From contig NW_027182932.1 in the NCBI RefSeq assembly GCF_041146395.1, positions 389,501 through 453,500 on the forward strand: a stretch of 64,000 nt of DNA, written 5' to 3'. The notes under the pieces were generated by a model that had not been told where the DNA came from, ran no database searches, and saw only the letters and a list, made by a program, of their open reading frames with translations. The position numbers and the translations under genes were made by a program. This stretch comes from Eulemur rufifrons. Its lineage: Eukaryota; Chordata; Mammalia; Primates; Lemuridae. Positions 56,930-64,000 of the stretch are shown here, one piece after another. Numbering within the stretch: position 1 is the stretch's first letter; the number at the start of each line of letters is the position of its first letter.

Positions 56930-59520
56930 ACTCATCGCCGCTCACCCACCGGCGTCAGCTGACGTGCATTCGAGTCGTTCCCAGGTTTGCGCTATTGCAA
57001 ATAAAGCCGGTACGAACGGCACGCACAAATTTACACATGGGCACGCACTTTCCTTCCCCTTGAGAAGTCCCTGGAGTGTATTTCTGGGTCCTCTGACAAG
57101 CGCATGCTCAGCGCATCAGAGGCCGCAGCTGTTCTCCACGCAGCCGCGCCGCACCCACGCGCAGGCCCCGCGCTCCGGCCGCACCTGCTCCTGCCAGCTC
57201 GCGGGTTCCGAAATTACAGCCCTTCCAACACGAAACTGACATCTCGTTGTGGTTTAATTTGTATTTCCCTAGTAACTAATAAGGCTGAACATCTTTTCAT
57301 GTATTTACTGTTCACATGAAGCATCTTTTTAAAAAATTTCAAATCTTTTGTCCCTTTTTAAATGGGTTGTTTTATTACAGTTAAGTTTAAACAGTTCTTT
57401 ATGCAATCAAATTACAAGTCTTTTTGTCAGATATGTGATTGGCAAATATTTTCTCCCACTCCGAAGCTTGTCTTTTAATTCTCTTAAGTGTTGCAGACAA
57501 AAGTTTTAAATTTTGATGAAGTGTAGTTTATTAATTTTTTTCTTTTACGAATCATGCTTTTCATGTCAGATCTAAGAACTCTTTGCCTAACCTAAATAAG
57601 TAAAGACTATCTCCTATGTTTTATAGTTTTACATTTTGTTTAGGTCCATGGCCCACTTTGAGTTGAATTTTTGTAGAAAATATAAGGCACGGGTTGTGTT
57701 TTTTTGTTTTTGAATATGGAAGTTCAGTTCTTGGGGCCCAGTGTTGAAAAGCCTGTTCTTTCCCCGTGTGCTGCCTTTGCGCCTGGTTTGCGTGGTGCGC
57801 TCCAGACACCCTCTGTGCCCACAGACCACGCCTGTCCTCTCCCAGGGCTGCGGTGTCCTGACAGGGGTTTTATCCTACCTCTGCAGTCAAGCCACGCGAG
57901 CCTCCAACTCCTTTTTCAAACCGGTTCCTTTGCCTTTCCATAAAAATACCAGCATCAGCTTGCTCATATTTACAAAAAACGGGGTTTCGAGTGGGATTTC
58001 ATTCAATCTGGAAATCAGCTGTGGGAGAAGGGACACCTCAGTGATCCGGCATCTTCCCGCCCGGCAGAGCGTCGTGGCACCTGTCGTCCCAGCTGCTCGG
58101 AGGCAGAGGTGGCGGCTGTCTGAGCCCAGCAAGATGCCATCTCAATATAGCCCAGCAAGACGCCATCTCAGTAAGAACAAGTCTTCCTGTCCACAGTCAC
58201 AGTGTCTCATGTCTCTCCATTCATTGGTCACTTTTGATTTCTTTTCTTTCTTTCTTTCTTTTTTTTTTTTTTTTGAGACAGAGTCTCGCTCTATTCCCCG
58301 GGCTAGAGTGCCCGTGGCGTCAAGCTCACAGCAACCTCCAACTCCTGGGCTCAAGCAATCCTCCTGCCTCAGCCTCCCGAGTAGCTGGGACTACAGGCAT
58401 GCGCCACCATGCCCGGCTAATTTTTTTCTATATATATTTTTTAGCTGTTCAGATCATTTCTTTCTATTTTTTTTAGTAGAGACGGGGGTCTCGCTCTTGC
58501 TCAGCCTGGTCTTGAACTCCTGCCCTCGAGAGATCCTTCCGCCTCGGCCTCCCAGAGTGCTAAGATTAGAGGCGTGAGCCACCATGCCCAGCCTCGTTTT
58601 TTGATTTCTTTTATCAGTGTTTTCTAATATTCAGCATATAGATGGATCCCGCAATACGTTGTTAGACTTATACCTAAGTGTTTTGTGTTTTTTATGCTAT
58701 TGTTAATGGTACTTTAAAACAATTTTGAATTCCAATTGTTCACTGCTCGTATACAGAAATATAATTGATTTTCACATACTGATTTGTATCCTGTGACCTT
58801 GCTAAACTCACTTACTTGTTCTATAAGCTTCTTCAAGGATTTCTTAGGATTTTGTACACAGACAATTCTATTTCTTTCTTTCCGATCACATGCCTGTTTC
58901 CTTGCTTCCTTACCCTGACTGAGGCTGAACGGCAGAGGCGCAAGAGGACGCCTCGTGCTGGTCCCCATCTTGGTGGGAAAGTCTCATTACACGTCTGTGG
59001 TTAGCTGTGGGCTCCGTGCACGTTCCCTATCCGGACGAGGACGTATGACAAGATGACATTTCTCTTTGGCGTGTTAATATTACGAATCACACTGATGGCT
59101 TTTGGAATATTGAACCGCACTTGGTGTCCTGGGGAAACCCCGCTCGCTCACGGTGTGCTGTCCCCATGTCTACTGCTGTGTCCCGTCCACTGACACTCTG
59201 CTGAGGGGTTTCTGTGTGTTCATGAGACAGTTTCTCCTTGCGCTGTCTTTTCTCTGTTTGGTAACTCTGGTCTCTTGGCATGAGCTGGGAAGCGCTTCCT
59301 GCTCTTGTGTTTTTCTGGAAGACGCTATGGGAATTGGTGTTATTTCTTCCTGAAATTTTTGTTACATTCACCAGTGAAACTATCTGGGCCTGGACTTATC
59401 TTTCTAGAAAGTTCTAAACTATGAATTTAATTTCTTTAATAAGCACAGGATTATTCAGCTTAGTTATTTCTTCTTGAGTGAGTTTTGGTGAGTGAGCATG
59501 TTTTTCCACATAATTTTTGT
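56930..59520 (-). mobile_element. L1M LINE, antisense, interrupted by Alus
   Basis: The 3' UTR and ORF2 in reverse can be followed: 'tgctattgcaaataaagccg', 'tcagatatgtgattggcaaa', 'ttttatagttttacattttg', then 'aataccagcatcagcttgct', 'ctaaactcacttacttgttc' and 'ttcttcttgagtgagttttg'. Alu insertions lie at about 58060-58175 (fragment) and 58254-58593. ORFs are broken. Confidence 0.75.
58254..58593 (-). mobile_element. Lemur-type dimeric Alu
   Basis: Antisense copy: a TTTC-rich poly-T tail, 'gagacagagtctcgctctat', the lemur middle segment, and the terminal 'accatgcccagcc'. Confidence 0.9.
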
Positions 59521-62500
59521 TTTGCCAAAGTAAACAGGCATATAATTTTTTAAAAACTCAATAATACCGAAAGGCTTACAGGGAAAACGGTTCTCCTAGC
59601 CCCTAGTCTCATCTCACACAGGCAGTGATTTCTCAGTGTTTAATCATTTCTTCTGAGAGTTACTTCCTACTTCTACGTGCTCATCCGCTGGCCACGGAGG
59701 TGCCACCTTTGCGCTGGCTTCTCTGCTCCGGAGTCCGGCTTCCTCACGCGCCCCAGCCCAACCCCCGCCACATCCTCCAAAAGCAGCTACATCACACTGT
59801 TTGCAAGAAACTCGTGTTTATTTAGGGAGATGGGCCGTGCTCTGTCGCCGGGGCTGGAGAGCAGCTGCAGTGAACCTGGCGCCTCGGCTCCCACAGTGCC
59901 GGGAGTGTTTGCACGGCCGAGGAAACGTGAGCAAGGTTCACGCCAAGCAGCGGGGCAGGGCTGCATTTTCCCGTTGTTCCTCATTGGTTTCCTAACGTTT
60001 CGTGGCTCCATTCTGAACGTGCGCTGCTCTCAATGAATCCTGGCGTATTTCCCCGAACGGCACAAGCATCAGAAATGGGCAACTCTGCTGATCTCCTGGG
60101 GGCTCCCCGCCTCTTGCTCCGAGCTGTGGTGTCGGAGCCCCCTTGGGTCCCCGCTGCCTCCGCCTGTGTCCCCTCCTGGCTCCCTGGCGTCCCTCCAGAC
60201 GCGCCTCCGCCCACGGCGTCCTGAGAAAGTGGACGGGCGGCAGCATCCGAGTCTTTGCAAACCTGGAAACGTCTGTGCTCCGCCGCACACCTGACTGCGG
60301 TTTGGCCTGATAGAGCTTGGCAGGTAGAGAACATTTTCACGCCGGATTTCGGAGGTTCCTCTGTGACGTCCGAGCTTTGGCGTTGCCGCTGAAGTCTCAC
60401 GTTCAGGTGGACACGTGTGCAGACTGCAAGTCCCCAGCGCAGCGCGTCCCAAACGGAGCAGACAGCACAGCCGGCGCAGAGCTCCGATCCGACGTCCGGC
60501 CCGGCCCACTGCCTGCTCACCCCCACCCGGACCTACGTCCTTCCCTTCCTCACAGAGCTTCTGGAACATTCTTCCTTCCCTAAAGTTTCAGGGTGAGCAC
60601 ACGTGTGCATTTCCACCAAGTGTGGGGTATTCGTGGCCTGTCCAGGATGAGACGTGTGTCCTAGATTTCGGGCACCAAGTCCTCTCTCACTGTTGGCATC
60701 CGGAACTCGCGGCAGTGAGTGTCACCTTGACCAAACTTCCAGTTTCTCACCTTTGCCTACTTTTTCATCTTCTCCTCCTAAACATTACCACTTCCTTTTT
60801 GGTTAATCCCGTTTTTAAATTCTAAGAGCTTCTCCTTATTCTTGGTTCGTTTTTCGCAGCATCTCACTCCTGTTTTGTGGACGTGACACCTCCTCTCGGC
60901 CTCTCAGCTGCTGGTGACGGATCTTGCAGTTTCCTTCTGTTTCCTGCACAGCGTCCGTCCCCTCTGAGCCCCTGTTCGTCCCTCCCTGCTGTGGTCTTTT
61001 GTGCCAAGGTCCTTCCCTACACGTCCACCGTGGACAGGGGCACTAGGACGTTGTCCAGGTTGCGCTGTGGCCTGGGTGGGGCTTGCCAAGCGCTGGGCCT
61101 TGCTGTGCCCGTCACCTGCCACCAACGTTGTCCCCTGGGAGGAGTCCGGTTCCTCCAGCCTCCCCTGGGGACTGGGTGTCTGCTGCAGACACCGACTCCA
61201 CGTGCCCTGGGACTGGTGGGGCTTTTGGTCCTTCCTCCCAGGGCACTCACACACCCCGCTGCACTGATGGCACCAATGACACCCACAGACTGCCCAGGAA
61301 GGACAAGCGGGAAGAGCCACCCCGACAGCAGGCTCAGGCTCAGCCTCAAGATGGACTTCAGGACACGGCTGAGCAGGAGTCCAGAGTGCCAGGCAGAGGG
61401 GCTAGGTGGGAACAAGGCCTGCAGGCCCCAGGGCAGGACACAGGGCCATGGGGAGCTGCCCTTGGAAACTGGGGGGTGCAGGAGGCTTCTCAGATGGCGA
61501 GGCCTCCACGGACGTGGTGTCCACTTGGCACCAGCCCTGCTGTGATTCTCCAGTGACAGTAGACAGAGGATGGGCCAGGTCTCCTCGGTAACAGAGGCTG
61601 TGGTGGCCCTCCCCAACCTCTGTGTCACATGCCAAGGGGACGTCAGCATGTGTGACCAAGCAGAGCCCTGCAGCCGTGCGCTGCAGCTGCTGGAAGCTTC
61701 CCGCCACTGTGCGGAGGAGCCTGCACTGGCCTCCTGTCCGCGGAGAGGCGGAGACCCCGGCCCAGAGCCCGGCTGCTGCCTCAGGCCAGAGCACAGGACC
61801 AGCCCCAGGAGCCATGAGGAGGGGCTGCCATTGGGATCCGTGAGGTCCGGGCCGTCGGTTCACAGCAAACGGAGCCGCGGGTCTCCTCCTTTGCTCTCCT
61901 TCTTACTCTGCAGAACCCACGGCTGGTCTTACGTGTGCATTTCTGTACGTTTCTAAGGTGATGTTGTCAGAGTCCAAGAGCACCCTTGGTGACATGGACT
62001 GTCCGTGTGGCATCTGCTGGCAATGTGGCCGCCTGGTGGGGACTGTGCTGCCCGGACCCTCAGTGAGTGCAGACGTCCGGGACCCCAGAAGCTTGGGCCT
62101 CGCATGATGACACCTGCCCCCGCTGGGTGGGGCTTGCCAACTGGAGCCTCCTGGGGACGAGGTGGGCTCACGTGCTGACCTGCTGCTGGCCTGAAACCGC
62201 CCTGTCAAGACAGTTGGGGCCCTGCCTACTTCCCAGGGGTCCCTTTGCCAGCTCATTCCGAATGCGAGAGCTGCTCCAGGGAGGGGAGGACTCGCCCCCA
62301 CCGTGCCCCGTGCCCCGTGTCCCACCCTCACCCCGAGGGACCCAGAGGACAGGTTTTGACAAATACGAGATGCATGTTTGCTGATGTGACTTGTCATCAC
62401 ACAGGTGCCAGCCTTGTGGGGTGTGCTGTGAAGAGGACACCCCCCAACCCTCAGACCCAAGGGGGTGGGACGGCGGGGCCAGGTCAGAGCCCCTGTGATG

Positions 62501-62681
62501 GAGAGTATACTTGTCCCTCAACTGGGCCACGCGGGGAACTCTGCTCAAGCCTCACTCTGGGGGTCTCAGTGAGGGTGCTTGGCCGATGCCGGAATCAGAG
62601 CTGAGCGGAGCCCACCGCCTTCCCGCCATGGGGTGGCCCCACCGGGTGCACATCGCCTGGCCAGAGCAGGGACGCCAGCCC

Positions 62682-62702
62682 TGACCCTGACCCTGACCCT
62701 CC
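62682..62702. repeat. Short CCCTGA tandem repeat
   Basis: Three to four copies of ccctga in the KCNG2 intron. Too short to be more than a simple repeat. Confidence 0.7.
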
Positions 62703-62854
62703 CCAGCGCCGGGAGCTCCTCCTGCCTGGCCGCCCAGGGGACAGGGCCGTCTGTGGCCTCCGTGGGGACTGAAACGTCCAGGTCTCCGGACGGGAACTTG
62801 CCCCATCAGCTCTGCCGGGTCCCCTGCAGATGCGGCGCCAGGGGCTGGGAGTCA

Positions 62855-63005
62855 GAGTTCAACGAACCGGGAAAGCGCCGGAGTTCTGGGGAGGGCGGTG
62901 CTGGTGGCTGCACAACTATGTGAGCGTACTTAACGCTGCATACTTAAAAATGGTGAAAACGGTAAATTTTATGTATATTTCACCAAATTTTTAAAAAAGG
63001 GAGCT
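62855..63005 (+). mobile_element. L1M LINE 3' end
   Basis: 'gtggctgcacaactatgtg', 'gcatacttaaaaatggtgaa' and 'aattttatgtatatttcacc' followed by an A-run: the sense L1M 3' UTR end. Confidence 0.7.
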
Positions 63006-64000
63006 GATGAAATACAAAATTTCTTCCTTGCGGCAGGTGGTGTGATGACAGTTCTTACTTCTTCATCACCTGCCATGGGCAGTGGCCAGACGCTCCCAGC
63101 TGCCCTCATGAGACCCACCCCAGCCTCACGGGCAGCATCACCGGGTCCACCTGACAGTGGCAGATGGAGGCGAGGCCGGAGGGCACAGCCGGTGGCAGGG
63201 CGAGGCCAGGGGTTGGGGGCACGGCCAGGGGGGAGGGGCCTGAGAGGGCATGAGGCCCAGGGAGGCACGTAAGGCAGGGCTGGAAGCCAGAGACTGACGC
63301 AAGGTTTCCCTCATTCTCGCACGCGGCCAGGAGACCTGCAGGCCGTCCTCGCTGTCCTCCGGGTCAGGGCACCTCAGAGCCCCTCGGAAGGAAGGGAGGG
63401 GCCCCACACGGGAAGGGAGAGGCACTCCTGGCACCCTGAGGGCCGGAGCAGTGCCAGGGGAGGGGCTCTGTGTCCCCCGCCCAGGCTAGGGCTGCTCTGC
63501 TTCCTGGTGTGACCTGTGTCTTTGGTGATGTGCCAGGACAATGTTCTCAAATACAGTAGCATCCTCTCCTCCCCCAACTCCACCAGCTCAGACAACAGAA
63601 AGCCCCCGCCTCCAGCCCAGGGCACACTGTCCCTCCCCAGACATTTCCAGAAGGTTCCATGACTGTGCACAAATGCTGAAAAGCTTTGCCTCTTGTGGTA
63701 ACACTGGTTAGCCCACATTTATGTGCAGACGCCTCCGGGCGGCAGAGACGGCACAGACAGAGGCAGGAAGCCGACAGCCCAGTGAGAGGGGGACCCAGCA
63801 ACTCCTCAAAGCTATCCTGGGCGCCGTGGCCGGAAGCCTGGCCCTGGTGGAGGTCGGGTCCCTCTGGTCTGGATGACCAAGGCTGGGGTTAAACCATGAA
63901 ATTCTCCAGACCCTTAAGACACTGACTGTTTAGCTCCGCGATGTCTGAGCCTTGGGGCTCCGACTGGCTGAGCCGTTTGCAGGGAGAAGGCTGCCCGGAG

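Noticed and set aside
60877..61545. 222-codon plus-strand ORF in the KCNG2 intron
   Set aside because: No recognisable domain, GC-rich composition, and overlapping ORFs on the opposite strand.
62682..62702. Interstitial telomere repeat
   Set aside because: The unit is CCCTGA, not CCCTAA, and there are only three to four copies.

Overview
This is nuclear DNA from a mammal, almost certainly a strepsirrhine primate of the lemur group. The interspersed repeats are dominated by dimeric Alu elements with the lemur-type middle segment (a 'tatatatttttagctgtcc'-like stretch between the arms). They sit among old L1M fragments, two MaLR (MLT1-like) LTRs, MIR and MER5A-type relics. Three genes are recognisable, and their order and orientation match the segment known from human 18q23, read in reverse: HSBP1L1 (minus), SLC66A2/PQLC1 (plus), KCNG2 (minus). 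The next expected neighbour to the left, TXNL4A, was not recognised.

Layout. 1-7.0 kb: intergenic, AT-rich and repeat-rich, with an orphan CpG island at 2.5-3.2 kb and an unassigned plus-strand ORF at 6.27-6.49 kb followed by an AATAAA. 7.0-9.5 kb: HSBP1L1 in four coding exons (74 codons), with a CpG-island promoter to about 10.2 kb. 10.2-14.3 kb: spacer with L1M, MLT1 and MIR relics. 14.3-46.9 kb: SLC66A2. It has a CpG-island promoter with a palindromic CRE, five coding exons that splice to exactly 271 codons, and a 3' UTR ending near an ATTAAA. Its introns hold an old L1/Alu cluster (24-31 kb), a class I ERV 5' LTR with a tRNA-Phe-type primer binding site (20.5-20.9 kb), and three minisatellites (35.1-36.3, 37.5-37.7 and 40.05-40.46 kb). 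47-50.5 kb: spacer between the convergent SLC66A2 and KCNG2 3' ends. 50.49-51.26 kb: the last coding exon of KCNG2 (Kv6.2), from before S2 to the C-terminus. 51.3-64 kb: KCNG2 intron with L1/Alu fragments and GC-rich sequence; the exon for the T1 domain and S1 is not in the window.

The genes do not form an operon or pathway. HSBP1L1 is a small coiled-coil protein, SLC66A2 a PQ-loop membrane protein, and KCNG2 a silent modulatory Kv subunit. The most striking observation is that HSBP1L1 intron 2 reads as a textbook U12-type AT-AC intron: donor ATATCCTT, branch site TCCTTAAC and a terminal AC. Only with those borders is the protein intact. No novel multi-gene system was found.
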